From assembly GCA_964500675.1 (NCBI GenBank), contig CAZCNY010000002.1, positions 248,001 through 312,000 of the forward strand: DNA of 64,000 nucleotides. The letters run 5' to 3'. Position 1 is the stretch's first letter, and every line of letters begins with the position of its first letter. A program made the position numbers and the translations under genes. This DNA comes from CAMLJR01 sp964500675 (GTDB lineage Bacteria; Pseudomonadota; Gammaproteobacteria; Pseudomonadales; CAMLJR01). Shown in pieces: positions 1 to 8,877 of this stretch. The notes beneath the pieces were generated by a model. It was not told the DNA's origin. It saw only the letters and a list, made by a program, of their open reading frames with translations, and did not search any database.

Positions 1-1
1 A

Positions 2-964
2 TCGCAGCAGGATGCGTTTTTGCCCTTCGTTGAGGATGGCACTGTGATTTTTATCGGCGCGACGACGGAAAATCCATCGTTCGAATTGAATAATGCGTTG
101 CTGTCGCGCACACGCGTATACCGATTGCGTTCGCTCACCTCCGAAGCCCTGCTGCAAATTGTCGAGCGCGCACTGACGAAACAAAAAGAAGCGGCGCATG
201 TCGCGCTCGATCAATTAAAACGTTTGGTCGAAGCCGCCGATGGCGATGCGCGCCGCGCGTTGAATTTGCTCGAACTCGCCCTCGATCTCGCGGGTATGCA
301 GAATAAATCGGAAGTCGACGCGGCGATCATGGACGAGGTGCTCGCGGGACATGTGCGCCGTTTCGATAAAGGCGGCGATGTGTTCTACGAACAAATCTCC
401 GCGTTGCACAAAGCCGTGCGCGGCAGCGCACCCGATGCCGCACTGTATTGGTTTGCGCGCATGCTCGATGGCGGCTGCGATCCGCTTTATATCGCGCGCC
501 GCGTGGTGCGCATGGCGACTGAAGATATCGGCAATGCCGATCCGCGCGCGTTACAGTTGGCATTGAGTGCGTGGGACGTGCAGGAGCGGCTCGGCAGCCC
601 CGAGGGCGAGCTGGCGATCGCGCAGGCGGTCGTGTATATGGCGTGCGCGGCAAAGAGCAATGCGGTGTATTCTGCGTTCAACACGGTCAGAGCCGAGATC
701 GCCAATTCACCGAGCTACGATGTGCCGCTGCATTTGCGCAATGCACCGACTAAGTTGATGAAGCAGGATGGTTATGGTGCGCAGTACCGTTACGCGCATG
801 ACGAGGAGCACGGTTACGCGGCCGGTGAGAATTATTTGCCGCAAGAATTGAAAGACAAGGTTTATTATCATCCGGTCGATCGCGGGCTGGAAAAGAAAAT
901 CGCCGAGAAGCTGGCGTATCTGCGCAGTCTTGATGAAGCAAGTGCGAATAAACGTTATTCGTAA
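2..964 (+). CDS. rarA: Replication-associated recombination protein A, 3' part
   Basis: AAA+ ATPase of the RarA/MgsA/WRNIP1 family, which acts at stalled replication forks. The window begins inside the gene: the open frame enters with SQQDAFLP, the segment just after Walker B, followed by VIFIGATTENPSFELN containing sensor 1 with the family's TTENPSFE signature. About 320 C-terminal residues are present of a usual 440 or so; Walker A is outside the window. The C-terminal part keeps the RarA tetramerisation region (YDVPLHLRNAPTKLM and GYGAQYRYAHDE). It lies directly upstream of serS, as in Pseudomonas. The identification is firm; only the 5' end is missing. Confidence 0.95.
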   Translation, partial: SQQDAFLPFVEDGTVIFIGATTENPSFELNNALLSRTRVYRLRSLTSEALLQIVERALTKQKEAAHVALDQLKRLVEAADGDARRALNLLELALDLAGMQNKSEVDAAIMDEVLAGHVRRFDKGGDVFYEQISALHKAVRGSAPDAALYWFARMLDGGCDPLYIARRVVRMATEDIGNADPRALQLALSAWDVQERLGSPEGELAIAQAVVYMACAAKSNAVYSAFNTVRAEIANSPSYDVPLHLRNAPTKLMKQDGYGAQYRYAHDEEHGYAAGENYLPQELKDKVYYHPVDRGLEKKIAEKLAYLRSLDEASANKRYS

Positions 965-972
965 TGTTTTCT

Positions 973-1066
973 CCCCTCTCCCTGCGGGAGAGGGGCCAGG
1001 GGTGAGGGCCGATCTGGCGCAGTGTCAATTTCGCCCTCACCCTAACCCTCTCCCGCAGGGAGAGGG
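973..1066. repeat. Inverted pair of CTCTCCC-type palindromic repeats
   Basis: Two copies of the same palindromic unit lie back to back in the rarA-serS gap. The left copy (973-1008) has arms CCCCTCTCCC and GGGAGAGGGG followed by a GGGGTGAGGG tail. The right copy (1034-1066) is its reverse complement. Each can form a strong hairpin. Related copies occur at 2430-2480, 57946-57967, 60571-60593 and 62858-62878, so this is a dispersed REP/BIME-like element. It may also act as a transcription attenuator after rarA, but no U-tract follows. Confidence 0.85.
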
Positions 1067-1125
1067 AACTTTCAGTGCCAGTTGGCAGATGAATTCCAGA
1101 AATAATTTTTGATAGGTTTAATTAA

Positions 1126-2421
1126 ATGCTCGACATCAAACTGCTACGCCAAAACCCCGAAGAAATCGCCGCGCAACTGCGCAAGAAAAAATTCGATTTC
1201 GACGTGGCGCGCTTTCGCGATCTCGATAATGCGCGGCGTAAGGCCGAGACCGAGAGTCAGACATTGCTGGCCGAGCGCAATCAGACGTCGAAAAAAGTCG
1301 GCGAACTGATCAAGTCGGGTATGAGTGTCGATGTGGCGAAAGCGTCGGTGAATGCGACGCTCGCGAAAATCGAACAGCAGCTCGCGCAACTGACTGAATC
1401 GGCCAAATCCGCTCAGCAGGAAATGGACGCGTGGCTTATGTTCGCTCCGAATACACCCGATGGCGGCGTGCCCGAAGGCGATGATGAAACCGGCAATGTC
1501 GAGGTCGTGCGCTGGGGTGAGCCGCGCAAGTTTGATTTTGAGATCAAGGACCACGTTGATATTGGTGAGCAACTCGGCGGTATCGATTTTGAAAGCGCAA
1601 CCAAAATAACTGGCAGCCGATTTGTGGTGCTGAAGGGCAGTATCGCGAAAATGCATCGCGCGCTGATTCAATTCATGCTCGATGTACACACGAACGAGCA
1701 TGGTTATCAGGAAGTGTACGTGCCATACATGGTTAATGCGGATTCTTTGCGTGGTACAGGGAATTTGCCGAAGTTTGAGGAGGATTTGTTTAAGCTGCAA
1801 GGTGAACAAAATTATTATTTGATTCCAACGGCCGAAGTGCCCGTGACGAATCTCGCGCGCGATGTGATTTTTGATGCCGAGCAACTAACTGATGAAGGTA
1901 TTAAATACGTCTGCCACACGCCGTGTTTTCGCAGCGAGGCGGGCAGTTACGGTCGCGATACGCGCGGCATGATTCGTCAGCATCAATTCGAAAAAGTCGA
2001 ACTGGTGCAATTCGTTAGACCTCAGCATTCGGAGGCGGCGCTCGAAAAACTCACCACGCATGCTGAGCGCATTTTGCAATTATTGAATCTGCCGTACCGC
2101 AAAGTGTTGCTGTGCGGCGGCGACATGGGTTTCTCGGCGCGGCGCACGTACGATCTCGAAGTGTGGCTACCGGCACAAAATAAATATCGCGAGATTTCGT
2201 CGTGCAGTAATTTTGGCGATTTTCAGGCGCGCCGCATGCAGGCGCGTTGGCGCAATCCCGAAACCAATAAGCCTGAATTATTGCACACGCTCAACGGTTC
2301 GGGTCTCGCCATCGGCCGCACACTCGTGGCGATTCTCGAAAATTATCAGCAAGTGTACGGCAGCGTGCTCGTGCCCGATGTATTGAAGCCATACATGGGC
2401 GGTATCGACCGCATTAGCTGA
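1126..2421 (+). CDS. serS: Seryl-tRNA synthetase
   Basis: Class II aminoacyl-tRNA synthetase that charges tRNA-Ser in the cytoplasm. It has 431 residues, the usual length. The N-terminal MLDIKLLRQNPEEIA and the charged helical arm at about residues 30-110 form the tRNA-binding coiled coil. Motif 2 appears as FRSEAGSYGRDTRGM (about 268-282) and motif 3 as GSGLAIGRTLVAI (about 391-403). The start is the ATG at 1126; the upstream Shine-Dalgarno is weak (GATAGG). It sits between rarA and cysG, the Pseudomonas order. Confidence 0.98.
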   Translation: MLDIKLLRQNPEEIAAQLRKKKFDFDVARFRDLDNARRKAETESQTLLAERNQTSKKVGELIKSGMSVDVAKASVNATLAKIEQQLAQLTESAKSAQQEMDAWLMFAPNTPDGGVPEGDDETGNVEVVRWGEPRKFDFEIKDHVDIGEQLGGIDFESATKITGSRFVVLKGSIAKMHRALIQFMLDVHTNEHGYQEVYVPYMVNADSLRGTGNLPKFEEDLFKLQGEQNYYLIPTAEVPVTNLARDVIFDAEQLTDEGIKYVCHTPCFRSEAGSYGRDTRGMIRQHQFEKVELVQFVRPQHSEAALEKLTTHAERILQLLNLPYRKVLLCGGDMGFSARRTYDLEVWLPAQNKYREISSCSNFGDFQARRMQARWRNPETNKPELLHTLNGSGLAIGRTLVAILENYQQVYGSVLVPDVLKPYMGGIDRIS

Positions 2422-2429
2422 GTTTTCTC

Positions 2430-2480
2430 CTCTCCTTCCGGGCCCTAAAGGGGCTAAAGGAGAGGGATTAGGGGTGAGGG
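2430..2480. repeat. Degenerate CTCTCC-type repeat at the cysG start
   Basis: TCTCCTCTCC, an irregular centre, GGAGAGGGATTA and GGGGTGAGGG match the arms and tail of the pair at 973-1066, but the centre is altered. It fills the whole serS-cysG gap and runs into the first codons of cysG. Its GGAGAGG segment (about 2458-2465) is placed as a Shine-Dalgarno for the GTG at 2474, and its GTGAGGG tail includes that start codon. Confidence 0.7.
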
Positions 2481-3874
2481 CTTTGGATTACCTACCGCTA
2501 TTTACATTGTTGAAAGATCGCCGCTGCGTCGTCATCGGCGGCGGTGCGATTGCGTTGCGCAAAGCGCGCTTGCTCGCGAAAACCGGTGCCAACGTTTTTG
2601 TTATCGCGCCGCACATTCAATCTGAACTTGCGCGGCTAGCAAAAAATTCTGGCGGCGAAAGTTTTCTGCGCACGTATAAAGCGAGTGATATCGACAACAC
2701 TGCTCTCGTGATCGCTGCAACAGACGATGAAGTTGTTAACGCACAGGTTTCATGCGATGCGCAAGCGCGTCATGTGCCCGTGAATGTCGTCGATAATCCC
2801 GCGTTGTGCTCGGTGATTTTGCCGTCGATCATCGACCGCTCGCCTTTGCTGATCGCCATCGGCAGCGGCGGCCAATCGCCGGTGTTAGCGCGGCAATTGC
2901 GCGCGAAACTCGAATCGGTCATTCCCGCCGCGTACGGCCGTCTCGCTCATCTTGTCGGCAAATTTCGCCAAAAAGCCGCGCAAAAATTTCCCGATGTCGA
3001 TACGCGCCGCAAATTCTGGGAAGAAGTTCTCGAAGGACCTGTCGCTGAATTTGTGTTGGCGGGGCGCGAAGAAGTCGCGGAAGCCGAACTCGATCAGCGC
3101 TTGAATGCGGGAAAAATCAACGACGAAATCGGCGAAGTGTATTTGGTCGGCGCGGGTCCCGGCGATCCCGATCTACTGACATTCAAAGCGCTGCGCTTGA
3201 TGCAAAAAGCCGATGTGGTTTTGTACGATCGTTTGGTCGCGCAAGAAATTGTCGATCTGACGCGGCGCGATGCCGAAAAAATTTATGTCGGCAAAGCGCG
3301 CGCCGATCACGCGGTGCCGCAAGGCGGTATCAATCAATTGCTCGTCGATCTCGCCCTGCAAGGCAAAAAGGTTTTGCGCTTGAAGGGCGGCGATCCATTT
3401 ATATTTGGGCGCGGCGGCGAGGAGATCGAAACGCTCGCCGAGCGCAAAATTCCATTTCAGGTGGTGCCGGGGATTACCGCTGCGTCGGGTTGCGCGGCGT
3501 ATTCGGGTATTCCGCTCACGCATCGCGATCACGCGCAATCGGTGCGTTTCGTGACGGGGCATCTGAAAAACAACACGACCGATTTGCCGTGGCACGAGCT
3601 CGTCCACACCAATCAAACCGTAGTGTTTTACATGGGGCTGGCCGGGCTCAACGCTATTTGCACGCAATTGATCGCGCACGGGCGCACGCCGCAAACGCCC
3701 ATCGCATTGATTCAGCAAGGCACCACGCGGCATCAGCGCGTGGTGACGGGTACGCTCGCCGATATGCCGGCGCGCGTGCAAAACGCGGGGATCAGGGCAC
3801 CGACATTGATTATCGTGGGCGAGGTGGTGCGGTTGCACGGCAAGCTGGCCTGGTTCGCGCCTGAGAATCCGTGA
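2474..3874 (+). CDS. cysG: Siroheme synthase, trifunctional
   Basis: Makes siroheme from uroporphyrinogen III. The N-terminal half is the NAD-dependent precorrin-2 dehydrogenase/ferrochelatase (CVVIGGGAIALRKARLLA at about 15-33; VNVVDNPALCSVILPS). The C-terminal half, from about residue 223, is the SAM-dependent uroporphyrinogen methyltransferase (VGAGPGDPDLLTFKAL; LKGGDPFIFGRGGEE). Total 466 residues, normal for fused CysG. Two starts are possible: GTG at 2474, with GGAGAGG 8-9 bases upstream, and TTG at 2483, which gives the family-typical MDYLPLF. The first is listed because of the ribosome site. Confidence 0.96.
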   Translation: MRALDYLPLFTLLKDRRCVVIGGGAIALRKARLLAKTGANVFVIAPHIQSELARLAKNSGGESFLRTYKASDIDNTALVIAATDDEVVNAQVSCDAQARHVPVNVVDNPALCSVILPSIIDRSPLLIAIGSGGQSPVLARQLRAKLESVIPAAYGRLAHLVGKFRQKAAQKFPDVDTRRKFWEEVLEGPVAEFVLAGREEVAEAELDQRLNAGKINDEIGEVYLVGAGPGDPDLLTFKALRLMQKADVVLYDRLVAQEIVDLTRRDAEKIYVGKARADHAVPQGGINQLLVDLALQGKKVLRLKGGDPFIFGRGGEEIETLAERKIPFQVVPGITAASGCAAYSGIPLTHRDHAQSVRFVTGHLKNNTTDLPWHELVHTNQTVVFYMGLAGLNAICTQLIAHGRTPQTPIALIQQGTTRHQRVVTGTLADMPARVQNAGIRAPTLIIVGEVVRLHGKLAWFAPENP

Positions 3875-3987
3875 GCCGCTGTGGTCGCGCGCGGTTTGTG
3901 AAGTGGCTCGCACGAACCACATTTTTGTTGCGGTCTGCTTAAAGTTTCGCCAGGGCGAGCCGATACTCCTCATCGGGGGTAACGTTT

Positions 3988-4218
3988 ATGGTGGACCTAC
4001 GAAACATTAATCCGGTAGCGGTAACGACGTTGGATCGTGCGCCGAAGCCGGCTTCGCGCGCCGAGCCGCGCGATATGCCGGCGAGCAAATTGCGCTCGGA
4101 GTCGCCGAAAGTTGAGCGCCGGCGCAATCCCGATCGCCGCCGCGGTCGCGGTAAGGGCGCGATCGATCGTCGCCTCAGCGCCGAACGTCGCCGCGGCTCG
4201 GTCGATATCGAGGTTTAA
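3988..4218 (+). CDS. Small basic protein of unknown function
   Basis: A 76-residue frame, unrecognised. The second half is strongly basic, with repeated arginine clusters (VERRRNPDRRR, DRRLSAERRRG), and ends in the acidic SVDIEV; no membrane segment or signal peptide is seen. The ATG at 3988 follows a GGGGGT purine run by eight bases. It occupies an otherwise empty gap between cysG and gor. The composition suggests nucleic acid or ribosome binding, but that is only inference. A reading frame on the other strand (3939-4127) is less convincing. Confidence 0.5.
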   Translation: MVDLRNINPVAVTTLDRAPKPASRAEPRDMPASKLRSESPKVERRRNPDRRRGRGKGAIDRRLSAERRRGSVDIEV

Positions 4219-4271
4219 CCGGGCCTCTTCCGGTACATCCAGCGTATTCGCTTCAGGTAAGCTAGAGCGCT

Positions 4272-5645
4272 TTGAATATCGAGCGTCCTCGCGTGAATAA
4301 ATACTCATACGACTTATTTGTGATCGGCGCCGGTTCGGCCGGTGTGCGCGCCAGCCGCTTTGCCGCGCAATACGGCGCGCGCGTCGCGATTGCGGAAGAT
4401 TTATATTGGGGCGGCACCTGCGTCAACGTTGGCTGCGTTCCCAAAAAGCTTTTCATGTACGCCGCGCAGTTTGACGAATTGTTTCGCGACGCCGCCGGGT
4501 TCGGTTGGCAACTTGCGCAACCGGCATTCGATTGGCGCACACTCATCAAAAATAAAGATTCGGAAATTAATCGGCTAAATACGATTTATAACAAGTTGCT
4601 CGAAACGTCTGGCGTGTATCTATTTCATCGGCACGCGACCCTAGTCGATGCTCATACCGTGCGTGTCGGCGACGAGACGGTAACGGCAAACGCTATTTTG
4701 ATCGCGACGGGCGGCTGGCCCTGGGTCCCTGAATTTCCAGGCCGAGAGCACGTCATCACATCGAACGAATTGTTTCATCTCGACCGTCTTCCGCGCCGTG
4801 TCGTCATCGTTGGCGGTGGCTACATCGCGCTGGAGTTCGCGAGCATTCTCAATGGCATGGGTGTCGCCGTGACATTGATTTATCGCGGCGAATTACCGCT
4901 GCGCGATTTTGATCGCGAGATGCGCGCGCACTTAATTGACGAAATGCGGAAGAAAGGTATCGCGATGCGGTTTAACTGCGATATTGCGCGCATCGATCGC
5001 CCTGGAGCGGATTTGCACATAACCACCGATGCGGGCGAGAAGTTTGTCAGCGACTGTGCGTTGTACGCCACCGGGAGGCGGCCGCGAACGCACGGTTTGG
5101 GATTGGAAGTTGTAGGCGTCGATTGCGACAGTGCAGGGCATATCGTCGTTGACGATTATTTTCAAACGAGCGTGCCAAATATTTATGCCATCGGCGATGT
5201 GATCGGCGGTGCCGAGCTCACGCCGATGGCGTTGGCGCAGGGCATGGCGGTAGCAAAGACCTTGTTCCGATCGCAGCCGACCGCGGTCGATACAGAAGTT
5301 ATGCCGACCGCGATTTTCACGCAGCCGAGTTTTGCCACTGTCGGTTTAAGCGAGGAGGCCGCGCTTGCGCGGTGTTTCAAAATCGCGGTATTTACGTCGA
5401 GCTTCACGCAGCTCAAACATACCCTGGCCGGCAATTCGGAAAAGACGCTGATGAAGCTTGTCGTCGACAAGGCCACCGATCGCGTGCTCGGCGCGCATAT
5501 GGTTGGTCCCGATGCCGCCGAGGTGATTCAGGGACTCGCGGTGGCGCTGCGCGCCGGTGCGACCAAGGCGCATTTCGACAGCACGCTCGGAATTCATCCA
5601 TCGGCTGCCGAAGAGTTTGTGACGATGCGTACGGCGGTGCGTTGA
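4272..5645 (+). CDS. gor: Glutathione-disulfide reductase
   Basis: NADPH-dependent flavoenzyme that regenerates glutathione. FAD-binding GAGSAG (residues 19-24), the redox-active pair in GGTCVNVGCVPKK (Cys50 and Cys55), the NADPH-binding VIVGGGYIALEFA, the second FAD motif YAIGDVIGG and the C-terminal dimer-interface GIHPSAAEEF with catalytic His442 are all visible. Length 457 residues. GIHPSAAEEFVTMRT is characteristic of glutathione rather than lipoamide reductases. The start is TTG at 4272; GTG at 4293 is an alternative that removes seven residues. A glutathione transferase lies 2.4 kb downstream. Confidence 0.94.
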   Translation: MNIERPRVNKYSYDLFVIGAGSAGVRASRFAAQYGARVAIAEDLYWGGTCVNVGCVPKKLFMYAAQFDELFRDAAGFGWQLAQPAFDWRTLIKNKDSEINRLNTIYNKLLETSGVYLFHRHATLVDAHTVRVGDETVTANAILIATGGWPWVPEFPGREHVITSNELFHLDRLPRRVVIVGGGYIALEFASILNGMGVAVTLIYRGELPLRDFDREMRAHLIDEMRKKGIAMRFNCDIARIDRPGADLHITTDAGEKFVSDCALYATGRRPRTHGLGLEVVGVDCDSAGHIVVDDYFQTSVPNIYAIGDVIGGAELTPMALAQGMAVAKTLFRSQPTAVDTEVMPTAIFTQPSFATVGLSEEAALARCFKIAVFTSSFTQLKHTLAGNSEKTLMKLVVDKATDRVLGAHMVGPDAAEVIQGLAVALRAGATKAHFDSTLGIHPSAAEEFVTMRTAVR

Positions 5646-5683
5646 GATTGCGTGGTTGCAGGAAAGCGCGACGTTTGCAGGCG

Positions 5684-6454
5684 TTATTCGAAGAATCTGC
5701 TCGGCGCGATACCGAATTGTTTTTTGAACATCGTCGCGAACGCGCTCGGATTGCCATAGCCGAGGTCGAGCGCGATGTTCAGCACTTTATCGCCCGCCGC
5801 CAATCGTTCCAGCGCCAATAATAATTTCGCCTGCGTGCGCCACTGACCGAAAGTCATACCGGTTTCGCGTAAAAATAAACGATGTATCGTTTTCGGATCG
5901 ACGTGTAAACGCCGTGCCCATTCGTTCGCGGTGGTATTGTCATCGGGCGTTTTGTTGATCGCATGACAAATTTCCAGTAAACGCTTATCGCTCGGCATCG
6001 GCAGATGCAAAGGCAGTGTGCCCATTTGCCGGATTTCATCGAGTATTAACCGCGCGATACGGCCGGCGCGCGAGTCGCGTGCGTACGGAATTTCAGCGTC
6101 GATCATCGCAATGATTAATTCGCGCAGCAATGGCGATATTTTCAATACCACGCAATGCTGCGGCATCTCCGGTGCGGCCGCGGCATTGATGTAAGCCGTG
6201 CGCATCATCACCGCGCCGACCATGCGAATCGAATGATCGGTACCGCCCGGAATCCAAAGGCCGCGCGTCGGCGGCACGATCCATTGACCGAAGATCGTAT
6301 CGACAACCATCACGCCGCGCACGGCGTGAATCAATTGCGCATTGGGGTGTTGATGGCGCGGAGTGCTTTCGCCGTTCGGGTAATCCTCAGCCAGCGCGGC
6401 CACCGGTAACTCGGTTCGATCGAAGCGGCGATACCTGCCATCCTGAAAAGCCAT
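5684..6454 (-). CDS. AraC-family regulator with N-terminal cupin
   Basis: DNA-binding regulator of 256 residues. The N-terminal half has a cupin-like sensor region (HQHPNAQLIHAVRGVMVV, WIVPPTRGLWIPGG). The C-terminal 100 residues hold two helix-turn-helix units (ANEWARRLHVDPKTIHRLF and LNIALDLGYGNPSAFATMFKK) ending in the AraC signature. The ATG at 6454 starts MAFQDGRYRR; the open frame extends to a TTG at 6496 without a better ribosome site. The arrangement, divergent from an MFS exporter, parallels the E. coli nimR-nimT pair, so it likely controls that exporter. The ligand is unknown. Confidence 0.88.
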   Translation of the reverse strand: MAFQDGRYRRFDRTELPVAALAEDYPNGESTPRHQHPNAQLIHAVRGVMVVDTIFGQWIVPPTRGLWIPGGTDHSIRMVGAVMMRTAYINAAAAPEMPQHCVVLKISPLLRELIIAMIDAEIPYARDSRAGRIARLILDEIRQMGTLPLHLPMPSDKRLLEICHAINKTPDDNTTANEWARRLHVDPKTIHRLFLRETGMTFGQWRTQAKLLLALERLAAGDKVLNIALDLGYGNPSAFATMFKKQFGIAPSRFFE

Positions 6455-6555
6455 ATTGCAGCCCGTTTTGCGAAGAGAGTGGTCATATTCTCGCAAGACG
6501 GGCGGGGTTTGTCCCGCTAGTCTTATAGGGCGAGCCTAACGGTGTCGCACTCAAC

Positions 6556-6630
6556 GTTTGATAGTTCCGTGTTTGATAGTTCCGTGTTTGATAGTTCTGT
6601 GTTTGATAATTCAGTGTTTGATAATTCTGC
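6556..6630. repeat. Five tandem 15-bp repeats upstream of the MFS gene
   Basis: Five consecutive 15-bp units: GTTTGATAGTTCCGT twice, then GTTTGATAGTTCTGT, GTTTGATAATTCAGT and GTTTGATAATTCTGC. Divergence grows rightward. They fall between the divergent AraC and MFS genes, just upstream of the best MFS start at 6641. If the upstream GTG (6542) is used they would encode FDSSV/FDNSV repeats. They may be a regulator-binding array or spacing repeat. Confidence 0.9.
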
Positions 6631-6640
6631 CGGAGCAGCC

Positions 6641-7903
6641 ATGCAAGCCAATTCACCGCTATCTGAATCGCCATTGTTGGAGCCTTTGGTGGAGGTGGCG
6701 CTTGAGAAGCGTCAGGGGCGCGAGCCCGTGCACTATAAAATTCTCAGCGCGATCAGCTTCTCGCATTTCCTCAACGATTTGATGCAATCGATTTTGCTGG
6801 CGATATATCCGCTGTTGAAAGGCGAATTCGCGTTGAGCTTTGCGCAGGTCGGTCTGATCACGCTGACCTATCAAATCACTGCGTCGCTACTGCAACCGAT
6901 CGTCGGCTTGTACACCGATCGCCGTCCCCAGGCGTATTCATTGGCGATGGGCATGGCGCTGACACTGCTCGGTTTGCTGACGTTGGCATTTGCTCCCAGC
7001 TTCCATATCTTGCTGATCGCCGCGGCGCTGGTCGGCAGCGGTTCATCGGTATTTCATCCCGAGGCTTCGCGTGTGGCGCGTCTTGCCTCGGGCGGTCAAC
7101 ACGGTTTTGCGCAATCGTTTTTTCAGGTTGGCGGCAATGCCGGCAGTGCATTTGGCCCGGTACTGGCCGCATGGCTGATTATTCCGAACGGGCAGCGCAC
7201 TATCGGTTGGTTTTCGATCGCGGCATTATTGGCGATGTTTATTCTGGTGCGGATTGCCGGATGGTATTCGCAGGCGCAAACGCAGCATATACAGCAGCGC
7301 CGAATGCAACCCGCGAAAACGTCGATGCTATCCAACCGAAAAATCGCCGGTGCGATTCTCGTTTTGTTGGCGCTGATTTTTTCAAAATATTTTTATTTGA
7401 CGAGTCTTACCAGTTACTACACATTTTATCTGATGCATAAATTTCAATTGACCGCGCAAACGGCGCAAGGCCCGTTGTTCGTGTTTTTATTTGCGGTTGC
7501 TCTCGGCACCATTCTCGGCGGGCCGATCGGCGATCGCATCGGCCGCAAGCGCGTCATTTGGGTGTCGATTCTGGGCGCGGCGCCCTTCACGTTGTTATTG
7601 CCGCACGTGAATTTGCACTGGACGATTATGCTGACGTTTGTCATCGGCTTTGTCATAGCGTCCGCCTTTTCGGCGATTTTGGTTTTCGCGCAGGAATTGA
7701 TGCCCGGTAAGATCGGCATGGTGTCGGGTTTGTTTTTTGGTTTTGCATTCGGCATGGGCGGTATCGGTGCCGCTGTACTGGGAAAAATTGCCGATATGCG
7801 CGGTATCGAATTCGTTTACGAGATCTGCGCGTACCTGCCGCTGCTCGGAATTCTTACGGTGTTGTTACCGAATCTGCATCGGCCAGCGAGTGGCAAAGCC
7901 TAA
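6641..7903 (+). CDS. MFS exporter, fosmidomycin-resistance (Fsr) type
   Basis: Inner-membrane drug/proton antiporter of the major facilitator superfamily, about twelve hydrophobic segments over 420 residues. ISFSHFLNDLMQSILLAIYPLLK near the N-terminus, SVFHPEASRVARLAS, and IGDRIGRKRVIWVS are typical of the Fsr subfamily. The ATG at 6641 has GGAG at 6632-6635, a better start than the GTG at 6542 that would read through the 15-bp repeats. It is divergent from the AraC regulator. The substrate cannot be read from sequence; Fsr relatives export fosmidomycin and other toxic compounds. Confidence 0.88.
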   Translation: MQANSPLSESPLLEPLVEVALEKRQGREPVHYKILSAISFSHFLNDLMQSILLAIYPLLKGEFALSFAQVGLITLTYQITASLLQPIVGLYTDRRPQAYSLAMGMALTLLGLLTLAFAPSFHILLIAAALVGSGSSVFHPEASRVARLASGGQHGFAQSFFQVGGNAGSAFGPVLAAWLIIPNGQRTIGWFSIAALLAMFILVRIAGWYSQAQTQHIQQRRMQPAKTSMLSNRKIAGAILVLLALIFSKYFYLTSLTSYYTFYLMHKFQLTAQTAQGPLFVFLFAVALGTILGGPIGDRIGRKRVIWVSILGAAPFTLLLPHVNLHWTIMLTFVIGFVIASAFSAILVFAQELMPGKIGMVSGLFFGFAFGMGGIGAAVLGKIADMRGIEFVYEICAYLPLLGILTVLLPNLHRPASGKA

Positions 7904-7951
7904 CTCTTACGGTGCCGCTTTATTGTGCGGCGATGCTGCAATGCCGGGCCA

Positions 7952-7972
7952 GATCAGTGCGACGCACTGATC
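7952..7972. terminator. Perfect stem-loop between convergent genes
   Basis: GATCAGTGCG, a single A, then CGCACTGATC: a 21-base perfect palindrome in the 120-base gap between the convergent MFS and glutathione transferase genes. A third half-copy (TCAGTGC) follows at 7985. There is no U-tract on either strand, so a bidirectional terminator role is inferred from position only. Confidence 0.45.
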
Positions 7973-8022
7973 CGCCTGCTGTAAATCAGTGCTTGAAAAA
8001 TTGGCCCCCGGAAATTTAACGC

Positions 8023-8682
8023 TCAAAATTCGGCGTCGAGTTCATCGATATCTTCGGGTTCGAGTTTCGCCGCGGCGATCCATTCCTTCAGTTGCGGCAA
8101 CGCCAGCATATGTCTGCAGTATTTATGGCAGACCTCATCGATTTTTACGTCGTAGGTGGCAAAGCGCGTGACGACGGGCGCGTACATGGCGTCGGCAACG
8201 GATATTTGTTTGCCGAACAAATACGGACCGCCGTATTGGCTCAAACAATCGCGCCAGACGATCAAGATGCGATCGATATCTGCCTGCGCGCGCGACCAGA
8301 TTTTGAAATGCGGAAAATGCGCTTTTAAATTCATCGGCAATGCCGAACGCAGCGCGCTGAATCCCGAGTGCATTTCGCCGGAAATCGAGCGGCAATGCGC
8401 GCGCGCAGCGCGATCGTCGGGCAGCAGGCCGGCTTGCGGCGCAATTTCGTTAAGAAACTCCGCGATGGCAAGTGTGTCCCAAACCTTGATACCGTCGTAG
8501 TCGAGGCAGGGCACGAGAATCGACGAAGAGAGCAGCAGAATCTCCGCGCGCATATCGGGATCGTCGGGCGGAATAATTTTTTCTGCAAAGGGAATTCCGG
8601 CAAGTTTGGTTAGCAGCCAGCCGCGCAATGACCACGACGAATAATTTTTACTGCTGATGGTGAGAGTGGTGGTGTTTGCCAT
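8023..8682 (-). CDS. Glutathione S-transferase family protein
   Basis: Cytosolic GST fold, 219 residues. The N-terminal thioredoxin-like domain carries SSKNYSSWSLRGWLL (10-24), whose serines are in the position of the catalytic Ser of zeta/beta-like classes, and the glutathione-contacting ILVPCLDYDGIKVWDTLAI. The C-terminal helical domain includes YGGPYLFGKQISVADAMYAPVVTR, the conserved N-capping box region. The ATG at 8682 has AAAGGGGCG upstream. It is convergent with the exporter gene. The specific substrate is unknown; detoxification is the family role. Confidence 0.9.
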   Translation of the reverse strand: MANTTTLTISSKNYSSWSLRGWLLTKLAGIPFAEKIIPPDDPDMRAEILLLSSSILVPCLDYDGIKVWDTLAIAEFLNEIAPQAGLLPDDRAARAHCRSISGEMHSGFSALRSALPMNLKAHFPHFKIWSRAQADIDRILIVWRDCLSQYGGPYLFGKQISVADAMYAPVVTRFATYDVKIDEVCHKYCRHMLALPQLKEWIAAAKLEPEDIDELDAEF

Positions 8683-8877
8683 GGAGCGCCCCTTTAGCTG
8701 TTATGCTGGCAGAGAGAAAGTATGCGGAAGGAGGTGCAATTTATGCACCAATTTGAGCGTTTCTCTGGCATGTATGTTGCTGTTTGTATTTTGAAAAAAA
8801 ACTTCAAGAGAATACTCGCGATCGATTGGGCTCTAGCGCTGAATGATACTGAACCAATCCGAGATTGACGCAGGCAC

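Noticed and set aside
1144..1884. 246-codon minus frame inside serS
   Set aside because: Antisense shadow of serS; no ribosome site or family.
6556..6630. CRISPR-like repeat array
   Set aside because: Units are directly adjacent, 15 bp, without spacers or cas genes.
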